Assembly: GCA_008694505.1 (NCBI GenBank)
Contig: VZDJ01007753.1
Location: 22,409,800 to 22,473,799, forward strand
DNA length: 64,000 nt
Direction: 5' to 3'
Source of the DNA: Cyanoderma ruficeps
Taxonomy: Eukaryota; Chordata; Aves; Passeriformes; Timaliidae
Position numbers and translations under genes: made by a program. The first letter of the stretch is position 1. Each line of letters opens with the position of its first letter. Below, piece by piece: positions 1 to 12,915 of this stretch. The notes beneath the pieces were generated by a model. It searched no databases, had not been told where the DNA came from, and saw nothing but the letters and a program-made list of their open reading frames with translations.

Positions 1-589
1 GAGCTGTTTATGTTTGTTACTACTTTGTAATTCCTGTTGGCAGTGACATGCAGACTATGAAATGTGTTAGGCTTGATTTACATAAATCAGAAGGTTGTCA
101 GCGTCTTCCTTTTAGATGTCTATTTGCCTTAAAATCCAAATGGATGACCTCCCTGTAACACAAATAAATAGTGTTAGTAAATGTTATTATAAATTTCTTC
201 TATTACTGAACATACAGATGGAAATGCAAAGTTAAAATTTGTGATAATCCTTCTTACATACACTGTGCTTTGTTACCAGTCTCCCAGATTTTTAAGACCT
301 TTTTTCATTATCAAAAAAGTTTTGATGTCTGTATTTCAAAATACTTAATCATATTCTGTACACATGGTCTTTTGTCTAAATAAAATTTCTGTATTGATAT
401 ACCTCATTGTATCAATACAAATATAAATTTGAGGCCCTCTAGATGGTCATCTTAATGAAACAGAAAAGAGGAAATATTCAATGGTTATTCCTCTGTGTTA
501 TCAAGGATATATCGGCAGATATACCATAGGAAACATGAAGGGAAATAAGGAAAATATTGGAATTGGAAAAGTTCTGGATAATTTTGTGA
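1..589. other. AT-rich non-coding DNA, nothing recognised
   Basis: No recognisable gene, RNA or repeat family. The sequence is AT-rich, and the open frames are short and without family motifs. The right edge passes into a CR1 fragment. Confidence 0.6.
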
Positions 590-1240
590 CAGCAAAGAAC
601 ATCTGTTTATGTTAGTAGTCTACTAGGTGCAGCAGACACAGCATCACCAGCAGATCAAAGGATGTGATTGTCCTGCTCTGCTCTGCACTAGTGTGGAGTC
701 CCCCCAAGTCCCACGTACAGTTTTGGATGCCACAGTATAAAAAGGATATCAGGCTGTTAGAGAGCATCCAAAGGAAGGCTGAGAAGATGCCAAAGGACCT
801 TGAGAGGAAGCCATACAAGAAGCAGCTGAGGTCACCTGATCTGTTTAGCCTGGAGGAGAGCAGGATGTGAGGGTAGACCTCATTGCTGTTAAAACTTCCT
901 CATGAGAGGAAGAGGAGGTGCAGGCACTGAACTCTTCTCAGTGGAGCCCAGTGACAGGACCCAAGAGAACAGCATGAAGTTGTCTCAGGGGAAGTTTAGG
1001 TTGGGTATTAGGAAAAGGTTCTTCACTCAGGAGTGGTCAGGTACTGGAACAGGCTCCCCAGGGAAGTGGTCACAGCACCAGCCTGACAGAGCTCAAGAAG
1101 CATTTGAACAATGCCCTCAGGTATAGGGTGTGACTCTTGGGAGGTATAGGGTGTGACTCTTGGGGTGTCTTGTGCAGGGCCAGGTGTTGGACTGCATGAT
1201 CTTTCTGGGTCCTTTCTGACTCAGCATATTCCATAGTTCT
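590..1240 (+). mobile_element. CR1 LINE, 5'-truncated 3' fragment (RT C-terminus plus 3' UTR)
   Basis: This is the 3' part of a CR1 (chicken repeat 1) non-LTR retrotransposon in sense orientation. Positions 664-870 translate to a recognisable C-terminal end of the CR1 reverse transcriptase, with CSALV, VQFWMPQYKKDI and LFSLEESRM in order, the residues that normally precede the 3' UTR. From about 940 the DNA follows the CR1 3' segment: a tract like ttcttcactcaggagtggtc, then aacaggctccccagggaagtggtc, ending with the CR1-style phrase on ggtccttt and cagcatattcca near 1230. Full-length CR1 is several kb, so this is a typical 5'-truncated, dead copy. Stops and indels break the frame after residue 68. 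A 23-bp tandem duplication lies at 1119-1164. The exact boundaries are approximate, and the subfamily is not assigned. Confidence 0.9.
1119..1164. repeat. 23-bp tandem duplication inside the CR1 3' UTR
   Basis: Two perfect adjacent copies (1119-1141 and 1142-1164) of a unit beginning aggtatagggtgtgac. Other CR1 copies have the segment once, so this is inferred to be a local replication-slippage duplication after insertion. Confidence 0.95.
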
Positions 1241-4200
1241 TTGATTTTTTTTTTTGAGATTTCAGAATAAATAGTTTTCCATAAAGTGCAAAATTTTGTT
1301 TGAAATCTTAAATTTTGTATAGCTCTAAGATGATTTGCATTGGTCTGTCAGAGGTATGGTTATCAAAATGACAAAATAATTGTTTTTGTTACCACTACTA
1401 TATATAACATACAGCAAGCTGGATATCTGTAATTTTCATTACAAAAGCATTGATAATACCTTTCTGTATTTGGATGGTTGAACGTTGAGCTACAGGTGGA
1501 TAGATTTCCATGTCCAGGTCTGGTTTTAGTGTTCTCCTCAGTGGATACTGTTATGTGAAATCATCCTGTCACTTTCTAAACAAACTACTTAGCTCTGGAA
1601 TTTTTAAAGGAAGACTTCTTTTCTTTTCACCCTGATAAATGTCCCCTTTGCAAATTCTGCCTCTTCTTGCTTTTAAATTAATGAAAGTACTGAAAAGGCT
1701 ATGCTTGTAATTAAAAGTAAATTTTAAATAATCTCAGAAGATTGTTTCTAGAAATCAAAACATCTTTATGGTCCCATTTCTAAGGAAAGAAAGACAAGTG
1801 ACTGGGATCCTGTACACTTTACTGTAGTCTACATTAATTACCTTCTATTAAAAAATGACAAAGACCTTTTTGAAAGGGAATCTGGCACTCTTTCCACAGA
1901 AATGATGGCAGACACCCTACTCTGCTGATTTCTTGACACTTCTAATTACCTGTATTCATTTGAAATCGTTTCCTTTGTAGTGAGTTATTGGCATGATTTT
2001 CAGAGAACAAGAGGAAAATGGAAAACATTTTAGCAAGTTAAGAAAAAAAAATCAACAGTATCATTGTTTGCAGCTTTTGTTGAAACTAGGTACGTGAGTC
2101 ATTTGAGGGACATGAAGGTAAATGAAAGGTTATACTTTGCCCTGCACGTTGTCGCTGGTATTTGTAATGTCAATAACTGTAGAAGGTTGTCAGGAAACTG
2201 GAGAGATAAAGGTCAATAGCAATGACAAATATATCATTGTATGTGTCTGAATATGCAATATCAGCCTAATCTCACGGTGGAGGTTTTCACACCCTGGAAA
2301 TATCAATCAGGTGCTGTATCAGAACTCTCCACTGTTTTCCATGTACCAAGAATTAAATGGGAGATCAGTAGATTTAAGTTTTAGCGTGTTTACACTATTT
2401 TTTTTTCCAGATTGCTTTCTGTATTTAGTGCAGAGAAACAAGTTATTATCTCAAAAATAGATTTGCCTGAAATAAAATACAAAGATTTTTTTAAAAGAAA
2501 AGGTATTCTAGTTTCCTTAATTTGTTACAGGACATTGAATATTAATTTCTCTATAAAATCTGATATTGCCACAGTTTTCAAAATATTTTTGCAAACAATG
2601 TCCTTTTTTAATTATGTGCAAATCCTTTTTGTGTGTGTGTGTGTGCGTGTACAATGACAGGCAACAGCATTTCATTTAATATAACTCTTACAGGAATAGA
2701 ACATTTTTTACAAACTATATTGAAATTTCAGAGCTCAGTTAGAAGCAACTACAGCCTACAGTTAAATGAATGTGTAAAGGAATAATCCTTCTGAGAGAAT
2801 TACAACTAAACATATCAAAGCACAAGAATCTTGATTGTTACAAGTGTGTATCCTGATGTAGGAAAACCTTAAATTTGACCTATAGGGGAATACCAAATCA
2901 CAAGTTGTTACATTATTATATGACTTTCTGAGATTATGAAAGAACTAAAAATCGAGAGATTAAGAGCAAGGAAAGAATTTACATCAGAGAGACATGAGCC
3001 ATTGAAAGTAAAAAGGGTAATTCACTGAGAATCTTGAGGTAGGAGGGCAGCGAAGAGACACAGCAGTGAGAGGATGAGTTTTGAGAATAGGAAGAAGGAA
3101 GTATTGCTGCAGAATGGTCTTGCTTGAGAGGCAATTGGAAGAAATAGTAAAGCATTTTAAAAAGTGGCTGTGGAAAGCTAAGGGAAAAGTGAGTACAAAT
3201 CATTCACTGCTTAAAGATGTGAAGCTCAATAAAGTGAAAAAAATGCTGAAAATGCAGTAAGGCACAAAGACAGTGTTAGAGAAGGAGCCAAGCCATCAGC
3301 CTTCTGAAATATCTCTGAATCTAGCTTTTTAAAGAAATAAACCAAGTATAAAAATATTTAGTAACCCTGAATTAATGATTTCGCTCTCCCTGCCGATGAA
3401 TTCCTTTTACAATATGCTAGTACTTTGAACATTTGTACTGGTAAGGTATCTCTTCTGTAGTGTCTCTAAAATTTTGAGACCTTCAACACAAAACTATAAG
3501 AACTTCAGTCATTTGCTGTTGAGTGACTTGTAGTTTCAGACTTTATTCTATTTATTGTGGTTTACATATTTAGTGCCTAATTTAAGTGCCATCAGCTACT
3601 TCTGAGCACATTTTGCCTTTTAATATTTGGATTTTAATTTAGTAAAAAATGGGTTTAATTGCAGTTTGAGAATGCATCATAAGTCTGTGCTGTTCTGCAA
3701 ATCTCTAAAGAGTACTTTTGTTGTGTTATACAACCGTTCAGTGAGTTTGAGGAAGTGCTTGAAGTACACTGTTAGCTGAAGTGTTTTGTCTGGGTCATTT
3801 TCTAGAAGTCCTTTTGACCTCTAAATACATTTTTTTCCTGAGAGTAAACATCTTAGCTGAGTTTCCAAGGACATAATAATGACTGCTATTGCATTCATAC
3901 AAGTGAATACATCCCTGCCTAGTTTTAAATCATCTGTCACCCGGGTAGTTTGAAACATTTTTCCAAAAGTAAAACATCCCATCTCACAAGAAACATTACA
4001 AAAATAACACAGATTAAGACAGTGTCATGTTTTTCATTCATGTGGTATGTGTATTTACCTTGAGGGTTGTTTCATTAAACCAGGTATTGAAGTGCTACAC
4101 CAATTAATTTTTTTTTTTTTTACTGTGCTGCCTGAGAAATGGGCTTGTAGTTCTGGACTGTCCCTTGTCTATGCTGTTGACCTATAAACTTTAGTGTGTG

Positions 4201-4273
4201 TAGAAGTTTTTGTCTTCTCTGTGCTTATGGTGTCTGATACAGATTCTTAGACATTTAGAGTTAGTTTAGATGG
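1241..4273. other. AT-rich non-coding DNA, no gene recognised
   Basis: A poly-T run follows the CR1 tail at about 1246-1257, and a short TG microsatellite lies near 2627-2650. Otherwise I see no repeat family, RNA gene or coding exon. Open frames at 2412-2657 and 2979-3203 (-) carry no recognisable motifs. Confidence 0.6.
2627..2650. repeat. (TG)n microsatellite
   Basis: About ten TG dinucleotides with one TGCG interruption, directly visible. Confidence 0.9.
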
Positions 4274-4446
4274 TTCTCTTTTTTCTTTCTCTCCTCACTT
4301 TATCTCTCCCCTCTGCCTTCCCTGTCTCCTCCCCTCCTTTCTCTCCTACCCAATGCTCTCCCTTTCATCTTCTCCTCCATTTCTGCAACCCCCACACTGC
4401 GCTCACTCTCTCTCTCCTTTCTCTCTCTCTCTCTCTCTCCTTTCAG
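4274..4446. repeat. Long polypyrimidine tract ending in (CT)n and a ttcag
   Basis: About 170 bases are almost wholly C and T on the + strand, with scattered purines. They finish in an uninterrupted (CT)9 run at 4421-4438 followed by cctttcag at 4439-4446. The tract resembles a very strong vertebrate splice-acceptor context (polypyrimidine then CAG). The following sequence, however, shows no coding exon I recognise, so a low-complexity simple repeat is the safer reading. The open frame through it (4270-4560) is Ser/Leu/Pro-rich, a compositional artefact. Confidence 0.85.
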
Positions 4447-7400
4447 TGTTACAGTACAAGAATTGTCTTTTCAAGCACAGGGCATTTGTCTACCTGTTCT
4501 ATGTATTTGTTCCACATACATTGCTTCATTAGACTTCCTCACTCTCTTGCTCACACATAAAGATATGTTAGTTAAGTTTTTCATTTGAAAAAAAGTCCCA
4601 TCCCTTATTACAGAACAACACTTCTTAGATTTACTATTTTCAAACAAATGCTTAATTATATTATTGTCTAAGATCTGTTATGTGCTTAAGCTCATGATGC
4701 TGCTATGAGATGACTACAGTTAAAAGGTTGTGAGGAGACAGTTGCCTTGCTCTTTTAAATCTGTGTTTTAGCACTCTGGAATGGGGATATCTTTCAGCAA
4801 TTGCAACTTCTTTGTGTGTTTTTGCAGTCAAGGAACAAAAATAATTCACAGTATTTCCCATAGCTAGTGGATAATCTCCTATGTATTGTGAAATGCATGG
4901 CTGAGGATTAGATGTTCACAATACCTAGATAATTTCTAGGTTGAAATGCATTGCTTTGGAAATGAAAGATTTTTAAGTACTTCTGAAATAGATATTTTCT
5001 TCCTATACTCATGTGAGCTGAAGGACCTATAAGCCCAGCAGATTTCTCTGATGTTATTACCTTTGAATGTTTCTATACAAGCCGTGAAAGTTCTGTAACT
5101 TCAAGGATCTGAACCAAACTTTCTAATCTGTGAGATGGAATTTGGAGTCCATGGCTGATCTAAATGAAGAAAAAACGGGTATAATTCCTATCTTGTTACC
5201 TTTTTTCCCTGAAAAGGTAATGCTGTACTTTGCTTTACTTTGCGGGGATTCAGCATATGAAGACTGGAATCTATTATGAGCTTTTGAAGTGCACTGCTTT
5301 GCTCTTGAGGTAAGGGAGTGTGCCCATACATAGGCCATAACAGAGCAAATTTTTCCTAACCATTTTCTATAGTCCTCAAATTCTAGACATTAATTTCTAC
5401 TGCTTCATAAATATCACAATATCATATATTATCTAATAATTTTTTTCCCAGATAAACTACCCATGTTACAAAGGCCAGTTTGTATGTTTTCATTAATGTG
5501 CAATGGTGAATACCTTTTGGAGTTTAAGAACATCACAGTACTGTAAAGGTGCTGCAAATAAATACTTTCACACATGAATTTATTCTTCTTAAAGTGAAAC
5601 TGCTGCATATTTTAAAATACATGGGTATAAAAATAAAAGATCTAAAAATAGACTCATGCAAGTGTCTCCCAGTTTCTGCATTGCTATTTAATGCAGAATT
5701 TTAAAGCCCTCACATGTGAAATGATTTTTATTTAGAAATGTGTATTTGTGATTTCTTTTTTGACAAAGAAAGGCCTTTTGTTCTGCTTTCTTCAGCAGAA
5801 CCTCATTTTGTGACTTTCTACTGTCCCCTAGTGGTATTTTAATCTTTGTAACTATTGTGGTATTGCCATTCTGCGTTGCTTCTGTGCTTTTCTGTTTCCT
5901 TGAGACTATCATTAACAAACATTTAAAATACTATTAAACAACCCATCAACTGACTGTGGAAGCAATAACATTGCTCTTTAGCCCAACCGGTCCTTTCAGA
6001 TATTTAAAAATGATATAAACAAAGCCAGCAACCATATGCTATCTATATAATGCATTACTTTGTTACAGTAAACATTTCAGATTTGCAGAATGTTAACACA
6101 AACCTGATGAAAGAAAAATGTTATTAGTTGTGACGAGCCTATACATACCCTACAGTAGCTAAAATGTAATTTGTGAGAGGTTAGAGAATTATTGTCAGTA
6201 GTCTTAGGAGGAGCATGAATTCTAGCAATTCTTTTTATTTTCTTCCCTTTAAACTCATACTGCATTTCCATTAGATTGTTAGCAAATTTAATATACACCA
6301 CAGTGTCAATTTTACATAAAATATTAATATATTACAGAGAAGTAGTTACCTCAACTGATAGCTATTGAAAATGGACTTCTTAAGTTTTCCATACATTCTG
6401 TATAGATATACACATTTATGGGTTTGTTGTTCTTACGTGCAGAGTTCCCTGTTCTTTCTTGTGGGTGTATTTGTGTACATTTTCTTTCTTCACAGTAATT
6501 GTCACATTTATTTCCTCAATTTAACCTAGTTTTTCCTTTGGGTGTGTTTGGTTTTTTGGTGTTTGTTTGGGTTTATTTTAATTTTTTTTTTTATTATTTT
6601 GTATGCAATCAGAAGGAAACTACTACAGTCCCTGCTGTTATGAGCTTCAGTGATTAGTTCTCCCGTGCTGATAATAGATTTCATTTTACACTAAATATAA
6701 GAATATTTCTTTATCTGAATTTATATATGTATGTATAGGTAGAAAAAGACTGGATGATACAGACAGTTGTATGTAATTTTTTAGAGGTAAGTCATATTTA
6801 ACTTAGGAATTAAGATCTTCCCTGGATTTGCAAAATCTGAACAAATTAATTGATGATTCATTTAGTGTAACCAATGACATTTTGAATGAAGGTGCAAAAA
6901 CCTACTTTGATATTTTCAAAAATTGTAGATGCACACACATACACAGACACATATTCAAAATTAAAAGAATGAGAACCTCTTTAAGCTTTTTGATTAAAAC
7001 CGAAAAACTCCAGGTTTTGGGGTTTTTTTTTAGCTTTCTATAAGATTAACAAAATCGAGGTCAGTACAAGAAATGCCTGTTTAATGTCTGCCATACTATT
7101 TTTAGTTGATAGCTATAAAAATGACAGCACTGCAAGTACTAGATATTGTGAAATTTGGCCCATTAACTCAGCATTTTAAGAATCAAAGAGATATATATTG
7201 CATTAATGACTTCTTGGCACTGTCTGCTAGAGTATTATGGTTGCAATAACTACTGCACTAAAACTGCTGTTTTACACTTTTATCTTGAACTGGAGCAAAG
7301 GCAGAAACCCTTCAGCCATCATATTTTCTTAAAATGGTTCCTTGTATGCTGTATGCCTTGGTTTAAAAATAATAAGGAATGTGCTATGACGATTTTTACA

Positions 7401-10400
7401 ATTTATATTCTTGAAAAGACTAGAGGGATTGGTGCTAGTTTTTGAGCCTTGTCTGTCTTCTGTAGTCCTAGTGCAATTCTGTGTAGATCTGTTTATCCAT
7501 CCTTAGGTTTAATTAAGATATCCCAAAACAAAGCCCTGGAGTGCTGTCGCTTTGGGCACAAACACAAAAAATGCAACCAATGTTAACATTCTGCTTAGTA
7601 TCATTTTTCAGATGCAGAAAAAGGAGATTTTAAAGCTCTCAGATTATACAAGAAGGCTTAAAATATGTTCCCCTTTATTTGTATGTTTTCATATGATATG
7701 TTACAGCTTTCCAAATTCCCTCTTTAATTTTATTTTTTCAAAACATACCATCTTAAATTGAAATGTAAAACTTTTAGAGCTTCTGTTTTTGCAAAGTTTT
7801 GTGCTCATTTTTTACAAAAATCCTTCAATAAGCAGATTTATATTAAGATATAGCTGCTGTTTGTAGGAAACACTGGAACTGCTTTGACAGGTTAAAACTG
7901 ATTGTAGATCTTTCTTTGAGATGTGTAGCTTTGTTTTAGCAAAGCATATCTTGTTCACAACCTTAGTTTAAAAGATAAAATTATTTATATCCATTTTATT
8001 TGAAGTTTATGTGTTTATGGCTCTAAAAAATCCCCTGAAAAAGGTTTTGCCTAATTATTTCTAAGATATTGCAGAAGATTAAAAATAGCTGTTTTCACTG
8101 TATTCCACTAGAATGGTATAAGACTATCAATGGCCTACTTCCCCAAAATTAGTTTTTCCCATAACATCCAATAAAGCTAAGCAGTCTCACATTTTACAAC
8201 TTAGGAGACTATCTAAACAGAATGAACAGATTTATAGGGTTATTTTTAGTATGTGTCACCTGCGTTACAGTTTACTTTTGCTTTTGAAGCTTATTTGACA
8301 TTCTTGGAAAAAATATATAGTCAGAAGTCTCATTAAAGTCCTACATAAAAACCATTCTCAATAGGGTTGTTACCTCTCTCCCAAAAAATGGGGAAAACCG
8401 CCCAAATCTGTGTATATATGCATCATGTTGCTTGGATTTTATGTTAATTTTTATAAGTATTTAGAAAACAAATTGAAATACCTGCAGATGAAAATGTAAA
8501 AAATGTTTGTATAAATAATTGTTCAGTTCACAGCTGGGTTAAGTAACTAAGCATATTGTCAATGTGCAGTATTTCAGAGAGCAACAGGTAAATGTTGACA
8601 TGTCTAAAATGGTAATTATTTTCTTCCATCACTGCAAGAAACATTTGTTTATGGTGGTGAAATAAGTATTAAGTTCTCAAAATGTAGAATGTTGTGTTTT
8701 CTGAAAATCATTTTTTCTGTGAATTAGGTGTATATAAAAGGTCACATAAAATTCTGAGTATGTTTTCTGAAAATACACTGTTGTGTTCTATGAAGAAATA
8801 CAATTATATATGTTAAATCTGGCTAGGGAAAGGTGCCTCTGTGTGTGGGTTTAACACGACATAGCTTTTGCATATATTTTTAATGAATCGTATTTATATG
8901 AATTGCAGAATTCCGAGGAGATAAAACTGAACCCATCTTTAACTGTTTTATGTGTTCTTCCATATTTATGGAAATATTTGGATGATGCTAAACTATAAAG
9001 GAAACCTAAACTGACACTGCCTTCTGGACCTGTCCTATTAATCAGGTTAGTGTAAAACTGTGGAATAAGGAAATGCCTTAACCATAGATATCACTCCGAC
9101 ATAGAATTCAAGTAGATCTTGAACTTCATGATGCAATCAACTAACAGGAATTTTAGATAGACAGACAACTCTGATAAGATTACGTTTTAGAATAAGATTT
9201 TTTGAAAAGGCTAAATTACTAGTGTAGGGTGAATTGTGAGAAAATTATGTTTCCTTACACACTGACTTAATTTCACATGCATGCATATCCGCGAAATTCT
9301 ATAGGCTTTTAAAAATAAGCTTGCTGTAACCATTTTTAAATATTAAAAGTCAATATACAGCACTTAAATGTTGAAACAATTTCTATAAATGTATTTCTTG
9401 ACAGATTGCTTTCTACAAGGCTGGCATGGCATTGAAAGAATAAAGTGATACAGGCTAATAGGTTAATATTAATCATATCTATGGTGAAGAGGAAATTGAG
9501 ATAACTTGGAAGGGTTAAAAGTGGGCTGGTTTCTTTCTAAATGTATCTTTAGGAAGTTTTTGTTGTATCTGCCTGAATATTAAGTCAGCAAAGTAAAAGT
9601 GGCAAATGGTTACTGTAGTCTGCCAGCAAATTGCGTATGAAACAAAGAATTACTAGGTTGATAGTAGCTGATAAAGAATTATTGCACAGACAAAGCCATT
9701 TAAAATTTGCAGCTCCAACCAGACAATTTTTTATGTTTTACAAAGAAGTACAATTACATTTTGAATGACCTTATGCCACAATGATGATATAAAGAACAGA
9801 TTTGTCTCTGCTCCTGGGTCTAGCTTGTATATCCCATATTCATCAGTACATTTCAGTTGGTGTAGCTGAGATTGTCTATCTTTGTCAATTTTAAGATATG
9901 AATTAAACTCAAATGTCTTTCAAATGTGATACTTTACTTACTCTGTTCAAATAATAGAAATAATTTATTGCAGTAATCTGGATTTATGTCTTGGTTAGTT
10001 AGAGTAAATATATGGCCTCTATGGGATTCCTTTTTGCCCCTTAAATTCCACAGTGCTTTAAAATGTTTTTTTGAGTTAGAGAAAGTTTAGTATGTTTTGC
10101 AAAAAACCAAACCAAACCAAAACAAAAAAACCTTTTAAAATTTATACTAATGACAAATGAAACTCAAAAATAGTGTTGACAAGCTACACAAGTTATTTCA
10201 AATGTCCCTTGCAGGTTTAAGTACAGCAGTTAAGATCATGTGATAAGACATTTGAAAGCTAAAAGGCTGAAAATCTGTATGTTAATTATATTATATATTT
10301 ATTATTATAATCAGAACATTAAACGTGTTTGAAAAGTTTTCTCTACCCTGTACATCTTTTATTATTCAGCTTTGAACTACAATTTTCTGTTTATATTTGT

Positions 10401-11429
10401 GGTATTAAATTTTTTTTTGTGATCTATATTATTGTGTAATTTTTATGTCCTCCTTCCTGAAATGTTCAAGATAAACCTACACCTATTCATCTGCCCATAT
10501 TAATGAAGCACTACAAAACTGGAGATGTTTAAGAAAATGATCACATTAATTGAAGGCAAACTTTTATTTTATTGCAATGGGAAATATAAAGCAGTCCACG
10601 CTTTTTAGAGGGAGTCTAGTTATGTTTTTTTGCTTAAAAAATCTGATGCATGCAAAAATGTTAACTCTCACTAAATCAGTCATTGCTTTGTACAGATAAA
10701 GGTTTTCAACAAAATGTATAATGAGAGAAAAGTGATGAGAGAATACCCTTTTTTAGAGGAAATCTAGACTGTTACACTTATCAAAAGAGTTGCGGCCTTT
10801 TTTGTGGTTTTGTACATTCTGTAAGGTGAGTAAAATTTATGAAATAATTGAAAGGAGTATCTGCATATATAATCATAATTAACCTTAGTTTCTAAGGTAG
10901 TGAGGTAGTTGCAAACAGTGCTTTTAGATTGGGAAATGGGTCTTTTAACTGTTTTGAGCCACATAAGTTATACATATATGTATAAATATATATCCTCTGA
11001 AACAATACACATATATTTTTGAAAAGACTTGGTCTTTTTTTTTTTTTAAACTTTTTTAACTTAATGGGATAAATTGTACCTTTGATCCTGTTAGTTCAAG
11101 ACAGGATAAAGATATTGCTTCATTTTAGTAGTCTTCCGCTACCTGTTTGTACCCATAACATCAGTCTACCACACCATGTGGAGAGTTTTAACACAAGTTG
11201 ATCCCCTAAACAAGCACATATTAAATGAAAAAGCATTTTTAATTTATTGTGCAGTTCTGTATCTAGGTATGCTTTTAATTAAACACTAGTCCATAAATAA
11301 GCAAATAATAGAAGTTAGCAAAGAAGCAGTTGATCTAAATCGTGACAGTAGCTCATTTATCTTTGTCCTAACAAGACAATAGGAAATGACACTAAGCCGT
11401 TGTTTTCTATGCATTAAGATTTCCTTCTT
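4447..11429. other. AT-rich non-coding DNA, no gene or repeat family recognised
   Basis: About 7 kb with no element I can name. Low-complexity patches include T/G-rich DNA around 6535-6600, an (AAACC)n-like patch at 10101-10132 and a poly-T at about 11035-11047. Open frames are under 80 codons, without motifs. Confidence 0.6.
10101..10132. repeat. (AAACC)n-like simple repeat
   Basis: Short run of aaacc-type units grading into poly-A, directly visible. Confidence 0.8.
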
Positions 11430-11835
11430 AAACAAATGCAATTGAGGCAGTTTGTTTTTCAGCGACAGCCCAGCACGCAATGCCAGTGGCCAGAGTTTTG
11501 TCTTGTCTTCATCCAGGGAAGGATTAATCTTTGTGATGGTGCAAACAAAATGTATGTCTGAGGTCAAAGTGCGGGTTGCCTTTTGGGATCTGCATTACAT
11601 TAATGTCATTTTTGGGTTCCTGACGTTAATCAAAACCAACACCATAAAGCGTCACTTAGCTAATTTGTGTATTATTGTCAATGTTACCATTAATTATGCG
11701 TTTGTGAGGAAAAAGAGGATTAATGAGATGTCACAGGTAATTTACAATGATCAGGCTCCCCAGGACATTAAGAAAACACTAGCTGTGTACGATTACCATT
11801 CAAACATAATAGTACTCATGCAGGAAAGCTTTTGT
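11430..11835. promoter_or_regulatory. Candidate conserved non-coding element (homeodomain-site and CpG rich)
   Basis: Seen directly: within about 400 bp there are about seven CpGs, while neighbouring kilobases are strongly CpG-poor. There are also several ATTA/TTAAT cores, including two copies of ggattaat (11521-11528 and 11717-11724), a cattaatgtcat and a ccattaattatgcg. GGATTA/TAATCC is the known core of OTX/PITX-type homeodomain binding, and TAATTA is the general homeodomain core. Inference: this mix is typical of vertebrate developmental enhancers in gene deserts. A 128-codon open frame (11452-11838, +) and a 93-codon frame on the other strand overlap the block. Neither resembles a known protein, so coding potential is judged unlikely. 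Cross-species conservation cannot be tested from the window. Confidence 0.3.
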
Positions 11836-12591
11836 TAGGTCTCTGGACCAAGTTTTTCTACTGGTATGAAATGTATTTTATATTGTCTGCAGAAGGCTTA
11901 TTTTAATGCAAAAACAATGTAGCAGTTCAGGTTTCTTTACTGAACTCTCTATTGAACACATTAATAAAAATCTGGTGCTATGTTTTAAATGGACAATCCT
12001 TGAAAAAATCTGTATGTATTGAGTTGCTGTGAGATACTCTTTTCACTGGAAAATTTCTACAGGCAACATTAATAAGCACAAAATCTCATTAGAAGTGCAA
12101 GATTATCAAGTAATAATACCATCATTAATGCAGTTGCTATCATGTGATGCTTTGTATGTATTACAGAAGCAAAAAGCCCCAGTATGTTTGTGTGTTTACA
12201 GGATATATATCAAGAACCACTTGTAGGTGATGAAGTCAAACTTCAAATGAGATGAGTTTGTTCATTTGTTAACTAATGATCTTATTATTTCATTAATACT
12301 GCTGCTTTTTAAACTGCATTGCTGATTTATTAATGCATTTTAATGCAGATTTTATAGAAAAGTTGCTTGTTGGACAGTAGGTCAAACTTTGATCCCAATT
12401 GACAGTAGTTCCAGAAGACAAGGGATTAATTTTACTTAATTTCATAATTGTCCATGTAGGGCTCATTTCTGGTAGAAAACTGAATCTGTATTGATTTCAA
12501 TTAACTTACTGAACTTGAATCCTCTTGAACAAGGTTTTCTAATACATCCAATATTGCTGTCTGCTTCTGACAATGATTCCTTTATTGCTTT
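11836..12591. other. AT-rich non-coding DNA flanking the LTR
   Basis: No gene recognised. 12270-12345 is again rich in attaat-type cores and may be a continuation of the regulatory-like block to the left. This is a weak observation. Confidence 0.5.
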
Positions 12592-12718
12592 TGTCATGGT
12601 TTTGCCCCAGCTGGCAATCAAGCTCCATGTGGCTGTGTCCTCACTCCCCCACCAACAGAACTGGGGAGAGAATCAGAAGGGTGAAAGCTGGAAAACTTCT
12701 AGGTTGAGATGAAGATAG

Positions 12719-12724
12719 TTTAAT
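12719..12724 (-). terminator. LTR poly-A signal (ATTAAA)
   Basis: ATTAAA on the minus strand, about 185 bp downstream of the LTR TATA box in sense direction, consistent with the R region of a retroviral LTR. The second LTR copy has lost it (gttaaatg). Confidence 0.5.
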
Positions 12725-12906
12725 AGGGAATGCAAAAACTGTGCATACATAAGCAAAGAAAAACAAAGAATTAATTCAGTGCTTCCCATGGGCAGGCAGA
12801 TGTTGAGCCATCTCCAGGAGAGCAGGAGCACATGACATATAATGACTGCTTGGGAAGACAAACACGATTACTCCAAATGTCCCCCTTTTCCTCCTTCTTC
12901 CCCTCA

Positions 12907-12915
12907 CTTTATATA
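12907..12915 (-). promoter_or_regulatory. LTR TATA box
   Basis: TATATAAAG on the minus strand at the expected place within the LTR. It lies upstream, in minus-strand sense, of the ATTAAA poly-A signal. It is intact here but degraded in the second LTR copy. Confidence 0.6.

Noticed and set aside
11452..11838. 128-codon open frame on +
   Set aside because: No recognisable domain, no splice or promoter context, and an overlapping open frame on the other strand. Better read as a possible conserved non-coding block.
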